From assembly GCA_021151805.1 (NCBI GenBank), contig JAGKWN010000081.1, positions 1 through 18,664 of the forward strand: a stretch of 18,664 bases of DNA, read 5' to 3'. The stretch is from Cytophagaceae bacterium (GTDB taxonomy: Bacteria > Bacteroidota > Bacteroidia > Cytophagales > Cytophagaceae). Positions within the stretch are counted from its first letter, which is position 1. Every line of letters begins with the position of its first letter. Under the pieces are notes generated by a model. That model saw nothing but the letters and a program-made list of their open reading frames with translations, was not told where the DNA came from and made no database searches. The position numbers and the translations under genes were made by a program. Shown piece after piece: positions 1-7,600 of this stretch.

Positions 1-27
1 AGTCCCGCCTTAAGAGCGGGACTTTTT
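1..27. terminator. Intrinsic terminator, probably bidirectional
   Basis: An 8-bp perfect GC-rich stem (AGTCCCGC at 1-8, GCGGGACT at 16-23) with a 7-base loop is followed on the plus strand by a T run (23-27). It lies 19 bases past the rplT stop, so it probably ends the thrS-infC-rpmI-rplT operon. The minus-strand T run would fall outside the window and cannot be seen. On the plus strand it could end a gene lying to the left. Confidence 0.75.
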
Positions 28-46
28 ATATCACAGTGAAGTGAAA

Positions 47-394
47 TTATTTCTTAACTTTTTCAACAACAGCCTTGAAAGCTTCTGGATCGTTCATTGC
101 TAAATCAGCTAAAACTTTTCTGTTTAACTTGATGTTCGCTTTATCCAAAGCACCAATGAATTGAGAATAAGACAAGCCATGCTGTCTTGTTCCTGCATTG
201 ATACGTTGTATCCAAAGACCACGGAAGTGTCTTTTCTTTTGTTTACGGCCAATATAGGCGAAAACTTTACCACGTTCAACCGCGTTTTTCGCAACGGTCC
301 AAACGTTTTTTCTTCTACCAAAGTAACCTTTGGCTAACTTCAATACTTTCTTTCTTCTTTCTCTTGAAGCTACTGATGGGACTGATCTAGGCAT
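47..394 (-). CDS. rplT: 50S ribosomal protein L20
   Basis: Large-subunit ribosomal protein L20, which binds 23S rRNA early in 50S assembly. The 115-residue length is normal for the family. Recognisable family features are the N-terminal PRSV start, the basic tail KGYFGRRKN near residues 23-30, the segment RKQKKRHFRGLWIQRINAGTR (about 50-70), and the helical C-terminal domain with YSQFIGALDKANI. The ATG at 392-394 fits the usual L20 N-terminus. It is the last gene of thrS-infC-rpmI-rplT, 97 bases after rpmI. In enterobacteria and Firmicutes L20 represses its own operon by binding mRNA; whether it does so here is unknown, but the spacer before it contains several hairpins. No clear Shine-Dalgarno sequence is present, only an A-rich leader, as is common in Bacteroidota. 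Confidence 0.98.
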   Translation of the reverse strand: MPRSVPSVASRERRKKVLKLAKGYFGRRKNVWTVAKNAVERGKVFAYIGRKQKKRHFRGLWIQRINAGTRQHGLSYSQFIGALDKANIKLNRKVLADLAMNDPEAFKAVVEKVKK

Positions 395-421
395 TTCTTT
401 TTTGTTTTTTAGTAGTTGGTG

Positions 422-499
422 ATTTGCTTATGCAAATTCTTGGTAACCAAACACTGGGTTTAACATTGTTAACCAGTTTAATCTAAACTTAATTAGATT
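422..499 (-). promoter_or_regulatory. Structured rpmI-rplT spacer, candidate L20 control element
   Basis: Read as minus-strand RNA, the spacer has three foldable elements. One is a 7-bp stem (arms 493-499 and 480-486, 6-base loop) that overlaps the rpmI stop codon. The second is an imperfect hairpin around CTGGTTAAC/GTTAAACCCAG (about 453-475). The third is a perfect 6-bp stem with a tetraloop (ATTTGC 422-427 and GCAAAT 432-437) about 28 bases before the rplT start. There is no T run after any of them, so they do not look like terminators. A role in L20 autoregulation is inferred by analogy with other phyla. Confidence 0.35.
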
Positions 500-687
500 T
501 TTAGCATAGCCCTAACATTGGACTCATCTGCTGCACTAACCAGGTGTGCGTGTACTAAGTTACGCTTACGCTTAGTAGATTTTTTCGTAAGAATGTGGCT
601 ATGGTAAGCACACTTTCTTTTGATTTTTCCACTTCCTGTAAGTTTAAACCTTTTCTTAGCTCCTGATTTGGTTTTTACTTTAGGCAT
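493..687 (-). CDS. rpmI: 50S ribosomal protein L35
   Basis: Small basic large-subunit ribosomal protein of 64 residues, the usual length for L35. The N-terminus MPKVKTKSGAKKRFKLTGSG and the KRKCAYHSHILTKKSTKRKRNL segment match the family pattern, in which the central H-L-KS-KRKR-L stretch is diagnostic. The ATG start at 685-687 is 28 bases after infC ends, in the conserved order infC-rpmI-rplT. The stop codon lies inside a short hairpin. Confidence 0.98.
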   Translation of the reverse strand: MPKVKTKSGAKKRFKLTGSGKIKRKCAYHSHILTKKSTKRKRNLVHAHLVSAADESNVRAMLKI

Positions 688-715
688 TTTAATTTATCAG
701 TTTAATTATAAGAAA

Positions 716-1279
716 TTACTTTTTTGGTGAAGCCTTCGGAGTAAGCATCAGGAACATTCTCTTTCCTTCTAATCTTGGCATCTCCTCTACTTTAGCTAAC
801 TCTTCAAGTGCCTGCGCGAATTTCAATAACATGATCTCGCCACGCTCTTTATATACAATCGTACGGCCTACAAAGTGTACATACGCTTTAACTTTAAAGC
901 CATCCTTTAAGAATTCAAAAGCATGCTTCAGTTTAAATTCGTAATCGTGTTCATCTGTATTCGGACCGAAACGGATCTCCTTAACTACTACTTTATGCTG
1001 TTTCGCTTTAAGTTCTTTCTGCTTCTTCTTTTGTTCATATTTGAACTTGGAATAGTCGGTAACTTTACAAACCGGAGGATCAGCGTTTGGTGAAATTTCA
1101 ACTAAGTCTAAGTTCTGAGCTTTAGCAATGTTTAATGCTTCACGAATAGGATAAACATTAGGTTCAATGTTTTCTCCTACCAAGCGCACATTGGCAGCTT
1201 TTATAAATTCATTAATACGGTGCTCGTCCTTGTCCTTAATTGGTGCCCGGAAAGAAGGCCTGGGATTTCGTAATGCCAT
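716..1279 (-). CDS. infC: Translation initiation factor IF-3
   Basis: IF-3 binds the 30S subunit, prevents premature joining of 50S and checks the start-codon/initiator-tRNA pairing. The 187-residue protein has the N-domain (HRINEFIKAANVRLVGENI, about 20-38, then LDLVEISPNADPPVCKVTDY at about 57-76), a lysine-rich linker (YEQKKKQKELKAKQH) and the C-domain (VKEIRFGPNTDEHDYEFK, then the MLTPK end). The start is an ordinary ATG at 1277-1279, with an in-frame TAA only a few codons upstream. It therefore does not use the rare AUU/AUC start that lets IF-3 control itself in enterobacteria. A weak AGGA lies about 14 bases upstream. The 91-base spacer after thrS contains a short TGCGA/TCGCA hairpin (1317-1329). 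Confidence 0.97.
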   Translation of the reverse strand: MALRNPRPSFRAPIKDKDEHRINEFIKAANVRLVGENIEPNVYPIREALNIAKAQNLDLVEISPNADPPVCKVTDYSKFKYEQKKKQKELKAKQHKVVVKEIRFGPNTDEHDYEFKLKHAFEFLKDGFKVKAYVHFVGRTIVYKERGEIMLLKFAQALEELAKVEEMPRLEGKRMFLMLTPKASPKK

Positions 1280-1370
1280 TCGTTGAGTTTATATTCCTGT
1301 TTGTTTTTAAACGAGTTGCGAATATCGCACTTTTTTATCGTATACTAAAATCTGTATTCGTTTTTTTTTA

Positions 1371-3308
1371 TCAGACTGCCAATTGTTTTGCAATTTCCGA
1401 TTCAAAGTATTGAATAAAATCTTCCACCAGAATGCTGCCCATATCTTCCCCGCCATGTTTACGGATGGCAATTTTACCTTCAGAAACCTCTTTTTCGCCG
1501 ATTACAAGCATATAAGGCACTTTCTTAACTTCTGTATCGCGAATCTTCTTGCCAATTTTTTCATCACGACTGTCTACAAAACCACGAATGTCTTTAACCA
1601 GAAGTCTGTCATATACTTCCTGCGCATAATCGTTGAATTTATCCGAAATCGGAAGGATAGCGATCTGATCCGGAGAAAGCCACAACGGGAAATTACCCGC
1701 TACGTGCTCAATCAATACCGCAATAAAGCGCTCCATCGATCCGAATGGTGCACGGTGCAACATTACCGGACGGTGTTTCTGGTTATCAGAACCTGTATAT
1801 TCCAATTCAAAACGGTTTGGCAACTGATAATCTACCTGAATGGTACCCAACTGCCACTTTCTGCCCAAAGCATCTTTCACCATGAAATCCAGCTTAGGAC
1901 CGTAGAATGCGGCTTCACCCAATTCTGTTACCGTACTCAAACCTTTTTCGGCAGCCGCTTCAATGATTGCCTGCTCAGCTTTATGCCACTGATCGTCTTC
2001 GCCAATATACTTCTCTTTGTTTTCCGGATCGCGTAAAGAAATCTGTGCAGTATATTCGGTAAAGCCTAATACTTTGAATACATACAACACCAGGTCAATT
2101 ACTTTCAGGAACTCTTCTTTAACCTGATCGGGTCTGCAGAAAATATGCGCATCATCCTGAGTAAAGCCTCTTACCCTAGTCAATCCATGCAACTCACCGC
2201 TTTGCTCGTATCTGTATACCGTTCCGAATTCTGCAAAACGGATCGGTAGATCTTTGTACGAACGTGGTTTTGTTTTATAGATCTCGCAGTGATGCGGACA
2301 GTTCATTGGTTTTAATAAGAACTGTTCACCTTCATGCGGTGTATATATTGGCTGGAAGGAATCCTTTCCGTATTTATCAAAGTGACCGGAAGTAACATAC
2401 AATTGTTTGTTACCGATGTGTGGTGTAACAACCGGCTGGTAACCTGAACGTACCTGTGCTTTCTTTAAGAAATTTTCAAGACGTTCACGCAACAGCGCGC
2501 CTTTAGGCAGCCACAGCGGTAAACCCATCCCTACTTTTTCAGAGAAGGCAAACAACTCAAGTTCTTTACCAAGCTTTCTGTGATCACGTTTCTTAGCTTC
2601 TTCCAGAACAGTTAAGTAATCTTTAAGTTCCTGCTGTTTCGGAAAAGTAATCCCGTAAATACGAGTCAGCTGTTTGCTTTTTTCATCACCTCTCCAATAA
2701 GCACCGGCAACACTCATCAGCTTAATAGCTTTGATGAAACCAGTATCCGGAATGTGTGGTCCTCTGCAAAGATCGGTGAATGAACCTTGCTTGTAGAATG
2801 TGATGGAACCATCTTCCAGGTTCTCCAGCAAATCTAATTTATAAGGATCCTGCTTGTCTGTAAAATAGCTGATCGCATCTTTTTTCGAAACAGACTCACG
2901 CACGTATGCATTCTTCTGCTTAGCCAGATCAAGCATTTTCTTTTCTATCTGTTCAAAATCATCCTGGGAGAATGAACGGTTTCCAAAGTCTACATCATAG
3001 TAGAAACCGGATTCAATGGCAGGCCCGATACCAAACTTAGTGCCCGGGTATAAGTCTTCCAATGCTTCGGCCAATAAGTGCGCCGAAGAGTGCCAGAATG
3101 TTGATTTACCTTCCGTATCGTTCCACGTTAATAACTGTACTGTTGAATCGGTTGTTATTTCGCGTGAAGCATCCCAAACTTCTCCATTAACTTTGGCTGC
3201 CAATACATTGCGAGCAAGTCCCTCGCTGATACTAAGCGCAACGCCCATACCAGTGATTCCCTTTTCATATTCGCGGACTGATCCGTCGGGTAAAGTAATC
3301 TTTATCAT
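1371..3308 (-). CDS. thrS: Threonine--tRNA ligase
   Basis: Class II aminoacyl-tRNA synthetase that charges tRNA-Thr in the cytoplasm and hydrolyses mischarged Ser-tRNA. It is 645 residues, the normal full length. The TGS domain starts at MIKITLPDGSV. The editing domain has HSSAH (H73, H77) and CRGPH (C181, H185). The catalytic core has PMNCPHH (C337), DDAHIF (H388) and HRAPFGSMER (H518), the expected zinc ligands, and is followed by an anticodon-binding domain. The start at 3306-3308 is the ATG that matches the family N-terminus; a longer reading to 3377 would need a TTG codon and would add 23 residues unlike the family. It is the first gene of the translation operon. Confidence 0.97.
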   Translation of the reverse strand: MIKITLPDGSVREYEKGITGMGVALSISEGLARNVLAAKVNGEVWDASREITTDSTVQLLTWNDTEGKSTFWHSSAHLLAEALEDLYPGTKFGIGPAIESGFYYDVDFGNRSFSQDDFEQIEKKMLDLAKQKNAYVRESVSKKDAISYFTDKQDPYKLDLLENLEDGSITFYKQGSFTDLCRGPHIPDTGFIKAIKLMSVAGAYWRGDEKSKQLTRIYGITFPKQQELKDYLTVLEEAKKRDHRKLGKELELFAFSEKVGMGLPLWLPKGALLRERLENFLKKAQVRSGYQPVVTPHIGNKQLYVTSGHFDKYGKDSFQPIYTPHEGEQFLLKPMNCPHHCEIYKTKPRSYKDLPIRFAEFGTVYRYEQSGELHGLTRVRGFTQDDAHIFCRPDQVKEEFLKVIDLVLYVFKVLGFTEYTAQISLRDPENKEKYIGEDDQWHKAEQAIIEAAAEKGLSTVTELGEAAFYGPKLDFMVKDALGRKWQLGTIQVDYQLPNRFELEYTGSDNQKHRPVMLHRAPFGSMERFIAVLIEHVAGNFPLWLSPDQIAILPISDKFNDYAQEVYDRLLVKDIRGFVDSRDEKIGKKIRDTEVKKVPYMLVIGEKEVSEGKIAIRKHGGEDMGSILVEDFIQYFESEIAKQLAV

Positions 3309-3325
3309 AATTTTATTATAGCCTG

Positions 3326-3333
3326 CAAATTTA
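3326..3333 (-). promoter_or_regulatory. Candidate Bacteroidota -7 box for the thrS operon
   Basis: The minus strand reads TAAATTTG, an exact match to the Bacteroidota -7 consensus TAnnTTTG, 17 bases before the thrS ATG. No good -33 TTTG is visible at the expected spacing, which lowers confidence. A 6-bp inverted repeat (AAGATT 3336-3341, AATCTT 3349-3354) sits immediately upstream of the box and could be an operator or chance. Confidence 0.4.
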
Positions 3334-3389
3334 ATAAGATTTTCATATAATCTTTTAAAACCAACCGGAGTCGACAAAAAATAATATGA

Positions 3390-4445
3390 TCAATTTGTAG
3401 TATCTACACGATTTGGAGTCATGCTCATCCGTTGTATGCGCTCGATCTCTTTGGTCAGATAAGTGTTCGAGCTGTCAATGGATAAGGAGTTTTTGTAATA
3501 GGTAATAGCTGCGTTAGGGTCGTTCTGTTTCAATGCATAATCGCCCATTTTACTGATGCTCTTGGCATCCAGCGGATGTCTTTCGATCCATTTACCAAGA
3601 TAAGTCATTGCCTGCTGATAGTTACCCTGCGACTGGTAGTATTCACTCATGGGAATGTATAACTCTGATGCCTGCGGATCGCAAAGTAAACCTTCTTTGT
3701 ATGATGCCAGCGCTACCTGGTTTTTGTGAATGGATTCAAAAAACTTGCCTTCATACAAAAACAACTCCGGCTTACACGGGCGCATGCGTTTGGCCTTAAT
3801 CAGCAATGGCATGATGGAATCATACATATGCTTTTTGTAATACAACGACATTAGTTCAATATACGCTTCAATAAACTGAGGATCTTTCTGGATACACTCT
3901 TTATACTTATTGAATGAACGGATTGTATCTTTTTTAATCAACAGCTTTTTTGCCTGAATATAATTTAACTCAGCCATTTGAGGAGCTGTAGCATCCAGCA
4001 TGTTGATGTATTTATTTGCGCTGATGGTATCATTTTTTTCAAGCAGACAGTTTGCCAGCAGAATATATAAAACAGGTTCTTTGTTTTCAAGGCTCAACGC
4101 TTTCTCTGCTTCTTCCAAAGCCTGGTCTACATTTTTCAATTCGTTATTAATCTGTGCGCTCAATAACCAATAAGAAGAAACAGATTCATCAATACGAAGT
4201 GCTTTCTGAATATCATTCTGGGCAATCCTGAAATTGTTGATGCTGTAAAAATAATTCGCACGCTTGAAGTACAGAAACGGATCATCCGGATTCTCTTCGA
4301 TGGCCTCGTTCAAGGCGCTCAATTGTAATTCAGAAGAATACGTAAGTTCATTCTGAGTTGCCATTTTATTGATATCCTTGTCATCCGAACAGGATTGCAA
4401 CACAATACCCAGCAACATAAAATAAAGAATCCAGTTGTTTTTCAT
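3390..4445 (-). CDS. TPR-repeat lipoprotein, possibly surface-exposed
   Basis: A 351-residue protein with a lipoprotein signal (hydrophobic core ILYFMLLGIVLQ, lipobox LQSC, lipidated Cys at residue 19). The rest is mostly tetratricopeptide helices, about eight or nine repeats between residues 35 and 335, with typical pairs such as PDDPFLYFKRANYFYSINN and NPNAAITYYK-like segments. TPR arrays are protein-binding scaffolds; the partner is not known. The residues after the Cys (SDDKD) resemble the lipoprotein export signals described in Bacteroides and Flavobacterium (Ser-Asp-Asp plus acidic residues), so surface display is plausible. The ATG at 4443-4445 is preferred because it begins the signal peptide; an in-frame ATG at 4505 would put 20 extra residues before it. 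It starts four bases after the DUF5686 gene ends, so the two are almost certainly co-transcribed and may form a complex. Confidence 0.88.
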   Translation of the reverse strand: MKNNWILYFMLLGIVLQSCSDDKDINKMATQNELTYSSELQLSALNEAIEENPDDPFLYFKRANYFYSINNFRIAQNDIQKALRIDESVSSYWLLSAQINNELKNVDQALEEAEKALSLENKEPVLYILLANCLLEKNDTISANKYINMLDATAPQMAELNYIQAKKLLIKKDTIRSFNKYKECIQKDPQFIEAYIELMSLYYKKHMYDSIMPLLIKAKRMRPCKPELFLYEGKFFESIHKNQVALASYKEGLLCDPQASELYIPMSEYYQSQGNYQQAMTYLGKWIERHPLDAKSISKMGDYALKQNDPNAAITYYKNSLSIDSSNTYLTKEIERIQRMSMTPNRVDTTN

Positions 4446-4449
4446 CTGA

Positions 4450-6966
4450 TTAAATAATAAATCTGAACGAAATTTTGATACCAAATTTACTAATATCCGG
4501 CACATCTCTATATGTAACCCGGTGAATAAAATCTACCCGCGCACATTTAAAAATATTATCTACCCCGTATCCTACCTCTACATAAGGCCTTAACGGATCA
4601 AGCGAAGAAATACTCACGGTAGATTCGCCCTGGGAGTTTACCGGTGCCAGCAAACGACGGTTCTGGTCAGACATGCTTCCGACCAGTACATTTGTTGTCA
4701 GGAAGAATCTCCATTTTAATTTTTTCACCAATGGAATCCGGTTGCTTAACAAACCATCCAGATCATGCTTGATTTTAATAGAAGCATACTGATCACTGGA
4801 ATATTCGAAGAAGTTCATCAAGTTAAATGCTGCTGTTGTAAAAAATATTGTCTGGTTACCAATGTGGTTTTCGATCAACGGATATGGAACAGGCTTATAT
4901 ATTTTACCAATGGTAAACTGATAATTCGTACGGCCAATGATACCAAAACGAACGGAATGATCAATGGTTAACTGCAGTTTATGATAGTTGTAATCTCCTT
5001 TCAATACGCCTTTTAAACCGGCAGTATATTGAAAGGTAGCAATCGGCCATTTCTTTCCTCCTAAACTGATGCGTTCATTTCCGTTCTGTAAAAATATTTC
5101 ATCATATGAAAGCTTCAAAAGGCCTATGATTTCAGTTGTCTGAAAATTCTCCACGAGCTCGGGTGTATTGGTTGGTGTAGGTTCAGAATCATAAGCGGCA
5201 AAATTATAAATCGGGTCAAACCACATATGCCGGATGATCAACTTGGGCATAATATTTTTGGTCAGGTCACGCTCAAAAAATGCGCCTACCTGTCTTGAGT
5301 AGAACGGACCGCGTAAGGTACCCCAACGTGTCAATGCCAGAAAGAGGTTGTTATTGGTAAGTCTTTCAGAAGGTGCTCCTATCTGGTCGATGTCGTATTT
5401 ATAGTACGCACCGGTTTGTGTCCATGGCTTGCGCGAAAGAATGAATGTTGCTGCACCACCGTATTTCAAGCGATTGTCTCTGGCACCATATCCTACAAAA
5501 CCTTTCAATATAACTTTCTTACTGAAGTCTGTATTGGTTCTGAAGCCTAACTGAAAACGGTTTCCTTCAATGTTGTTGTATGAATAGCAGGTCAGGTAGG
5601 GACCGATATCTACCTTCCCTACTTTTTTATAGCCGTTGATTGCGATATCAAGAATCTCAATATAACTTTTAATAATAGGCAGGTTACGCAGCGTATCAAT
5701 CATTTTGTACACCATCGGATCTGTTTTGCGTGTCGTATCCTGGTAGATCGTATTCCAGAAAGCTTCATCCCGCTCCTGCGCGTCTTCCTTAACTTCTATA
5801 CGTTGGTCAAAAAAAGAATTAGGTCTTGGTTTGTTTACAACCGGATCCTGAATATTGGAATAAAAAGTTGCCACCATGCTGGGTACCTGTTTGCCCAGAT
5901 CCTGCAGATCAAGCGTAATATGCAGAGACGATGGCAGCCATGCACCTTCAGAGGTCTGAAGCAGATCTTGTTTAAAGAAAATTTTATCAATGTAATTCAG
6001 GTTGGCCTCTCTGGATATCGATGCATCAATTTTACGCAACGCAAACGTGCTATCTGCAATCCACATTGTGCCGGTAAAAGCCAAATCCTTTTCCTGACGC
6101 GGCTTGAAGTTGATTTCATAACACCATAAGGAATCGATGTACATGCTATCGATCAATTCATATTCATAAAAAATATGCCAGCTATCGCTAATCGGCGAAA
6201 TGAAATCCTTGCCAAGGATGTTCAGATAATTTTGATAAAAATTATATTCCTGAAATGTTGAACCTAATACTTGCGACAGTAAACTACCATCATCCATGCC
6301 AATACCTTCAACCTTTACGGCTTTTATAACTTCTTTTGATACCGTTGGATTGGTTCTGTAGTAATAATCAGAAACGGTTTCAGACATCAATACCGGAATC
6401 ATCGGTTTTCCGTCTGAATCTTTTAACCCTTTCATGCTGTCAAGCACACCGGCAACCTGCTGCATGATTTTCTTCTCACGCAGTTCGTCGCTGATATTGT
6501 TTACATATATTTCTGTGCGGTTATAGGTTTCATATTCATAACCGCTGAGCTTACGTTTATCGTTTGCATTTTTATGATCAACCACAGACCGTAAAATACG
6601 ATAGGCCGGATTTTCATGTGGAGTAACAACAATTTCGTCTCCTGTAAACTCTTCACTCAGGAGAATTTTTAATACGACCACGGATTTATTTTTGGGCAAT
6701 GCAATAACCTGGGTTGCATAGCCCATACTACTCACCCAGACTGAATCCTGGTAAAAAGGCAGCGTCAATTCAAAGGTTCCGTCGTAATCCGATGCGGTGC
6801 CAAATGATGTACCTTTCACATAAATAGTAGCAAAGGGAATGGAGTCTTTAGAAATAGAGTCCTGTACAATACCTTTTACTGTAATGCTTTGTGCACACAG
6901 TTCTGAATAAAAAAAAGAAAACAGAAAGAGTGTAAGGAAAAAAAACTTTTTATAAAAACATTCCAA
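4450..6966 (-). CDS. DUF5686 outer-membrane protein with carboxypeptidase-like regulatory domain
   Basis: About 838 residues. A signal peptide (KKFFFLTLFLFSFF, cleavage probably after ELCAQ) leads into a carboxypeptidase-D regulatory-like beta domain (ITVKGIVQDS, IPFATIYVKGTSFGTASDYDG, about 27-106) of the kind found in TonB-dependent receptors and related outer-membrane proteins. The DUF5686 region follows, with the family stretch NPAYRILRSVVDHK and then YEYETYNR. The C-terminal half is rich in alternating aromatic strands (TGAYYKYDID, HMWFDPIYNF) and ends FRFII, like an outer-membrane beta-barrel. The family's biochemical function is not established. No ATG start exists: the frame opens after an in-frame TAG. 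The TTG at 6964-6966 gives a normal signal peptide; TTG at 7036-7038 would give 862 residues with a long N-region. It forms an operon with the TPR lipoprotein downstream. Confidence 0.85.
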   Translation of the reverse strand: MECFYKKFFFLTLFLFSFFYSELCAQSITVKGIVQDSISKDSIPFATIYVKGTSFGTASDYDGTFELTLPFYQDSVWVSSMGYATQVIALPKNKSVVVLKILLSEEFTGDEIVVTPHENPAYRILRSVVDHKNANDKRKLSGYEYETYNRTEIYVNNISDELREKKIMQQVAGVLDSMKGLKDSDGKPMIPVLMSETVSDYYYRTNPTVSKEVIKAVKVEGIGMDDGSLLSQVLGSTFQEYNFYQNYLNILGKDFISPISDSWHIFYEYELIDSMYIDSLWCYEINFKPRQEKDLAFTGTMWIADSTFALRKIDASISREANLNYIDKIFFKQDLLQTSEGAWLPSSLHITLDLQDLGKQVPSMVATFYSNIQDPVVNKPRPNSFFDQRIEVKEDAQERDEAFWNTIYQDTTRKTDPMVYKMIDTLRNLPIIKSYIEILDIAINGYKKVGKVDIGPYLTCYSYNNIEGNRFQLGFRTNTDFSKKVILKGFVGYGARDNRLKYGGAATFILSRKPWTQTGAYYKYDIDQIGAPSERLTNNNLFLALTRWGTLRGPFYSRQVGAFFERDLTKNIMPKLIIRHMWFDPIYNFAAYDSEPTPTNTPELVENFQTTEIIGLLKLSYDEIFLQNGNERISLGGKKWPIATFQYTAGLKGVLKGDYNYHKLQLTIDHSVRFGIIGRTNYQFTIGKIYKPVPYPLIENHIGNQTIFFTTAAFNLMNFFEYSSDQYASIKIKHDLDGLLSNRIPLVKKLKWRFFLTTNVLVGSMSDQNRRLLAPVNSQGESTVSISSLDPLRPYVEVGYGVDNIFKCARVDFIHRVTYRDVPDISKFGIKISFRFII

Positions 6967-7049
6967 GCGATCGCTAAACAGGTTTATTTTTAGTTTAGAT
7001 ATCCTCTTAAACAATGCCTTGAAAAATATATCTACCAACTTGAATTTCT

Positions 7050-7109
7050 ATTGAATGACTAATTTTATACAGAGTTACATAAAATTAGAAAAAAAAGGGC
7101 TCATTCAAT
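7050..7109. repeat. Large bulged inverted repeat upstream of the DUF5686 gene
   Basis: Two nested perfect inverted repeats share one axis. The outer arms are ATTGAATGA (7050-7058) and TCATTCAAT (7101-7109). The inner arms are CTAATTTTAT (7059-7068) and ATAAAATTAG (7079-7088). Together they make a 19-bp stem with a 10-base loop and a single 12-base bulge (7089-7100, an A run then GGGC). The loop carries TAACTCTG on the minus strand (7070-7077), one mismatch from the TAnnTTTG promoter box. It may be an operator around the promoter, an RNA hairpin in the leader, or a weak transcription barrier after the PH-like gene. The role is inferred; the symmetry is directly visible. Confidence 0.7.
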
Positions 7110-7121
7110 CATAAAACGCAA

Positions 7122-7526
7122 TTATTCTTTAGGCCTATTTGTTAACAGATCGATTAGCTCCTTGTATTCAGCAGCATTATGTGCATCGCAACCTTTGACT
7201 TTAATGTCGTTAAACTTGGACGTTGTATGTACTGTAATTTCAGAAGATGGCAACAGAGTCTCTTCTCTAACAGTGATTCCGGTTATCTCACTATATTTCA
7301 AACTTTCAATAAACGGATCTCCATGCCTTCCTATTCCAACATAGTATACACGTTGGTCTGTGGTAACAATGAAGCCAATGGTATTTTTAATAGAACCTTC
7401 CAAAAAATACAGAATAGTTTCCTCAGGTTTAAGGCTTTTAAGGAAAATATCGAAAGCAATAGCGGCTGTTTGGGGTACGTAACCTAATTGCGTTAATCTG
7501 GTATTGATTTTTTCTTCTATTTTCAT
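7122..7526 (-). CDS. PH-like domain protein (bacterial YokE-like PH fold)
   Basis: A 134-residue soluble protein without a signal peptide or membrane segment. After an N-terminal helical part (KIEEKINTRLTQLGYVPQTA) comes a bacterial PH-like pattern: EETILYFLEGSI, GFIVTTDQRVYYVGIG, SLKYSEITGITV, then a strand pair and the closing helix AAEYKELIDLL. Members of this broad family are poorly characterised; some bind membranes or proteins, and no specific function should be assumed. The ATG at 7524-7526 is preferred; a five-residue longer reading would start at TTG (7541). It lies 74 bases after parC and 83 bases before the reading frame of the DUF5686 gene, all on the same strand, so read-through from parC is possible. 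The parC spacer holds a 6-bp ACCTTT/AAAGGT hairpin without a T run. Confidence 0.75.
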   Translation of the reverse strand: MKIEEKINTRLTQLGYVPQTAAIAFDIFLKSLKPEETILYFLEGSIKNTIGFIVTTDQRVYYVGIGRHGDPFIESLKYSEITGITVREETLLPSSEITVHTTSKFNDIKVKGCDAHNAAEYKELIDLLTNRPKE

Positions 7527-7600
7527 ACTTTTCTCGCTCAAGTTAGTATATCCAGTTATACGGTTACCTTTTTTAAAGGTTTAGTATTAAATATGATTTA

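Noticed and set aside
1280..1370. Attenuator or riboswitch between thrS and infC
   Set aside because: Only a 5-bp hairpin (1317-1329) and an imperfect stem are visible, with no T run or known riboswitch features.
1383..2036. 217-codon open frame on the plus strand opposite thrS
   Set aside because: It lies wholly within thrS on the other strand, has no family resemblance, and is explained as a shadow of a long gene.
3309..3377. Longer thrS reading with 23 extra N-terminal residues
   Set aside because: It starts at TTG, the extension is unlike ThrRS N-termini, and the ATG at 3306-3308 gives the canonical TGS start and the normal length.
4446..4505. Longer reading of the TPR lipoprotein starting inside the DUF5686 gene
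   Set aside because: It would bury the lipoprotein signal behind 20 residues; the ATG at 4443-4445 starts a textbook signal peptide.
7566..7580. ACCTTT/AAAGGT hairpin between parC and the PH-like gene
   Set aside because: Short AT-rich stem, 3-base loop and no T run after it on the minus strand; too weak to call a terminator.
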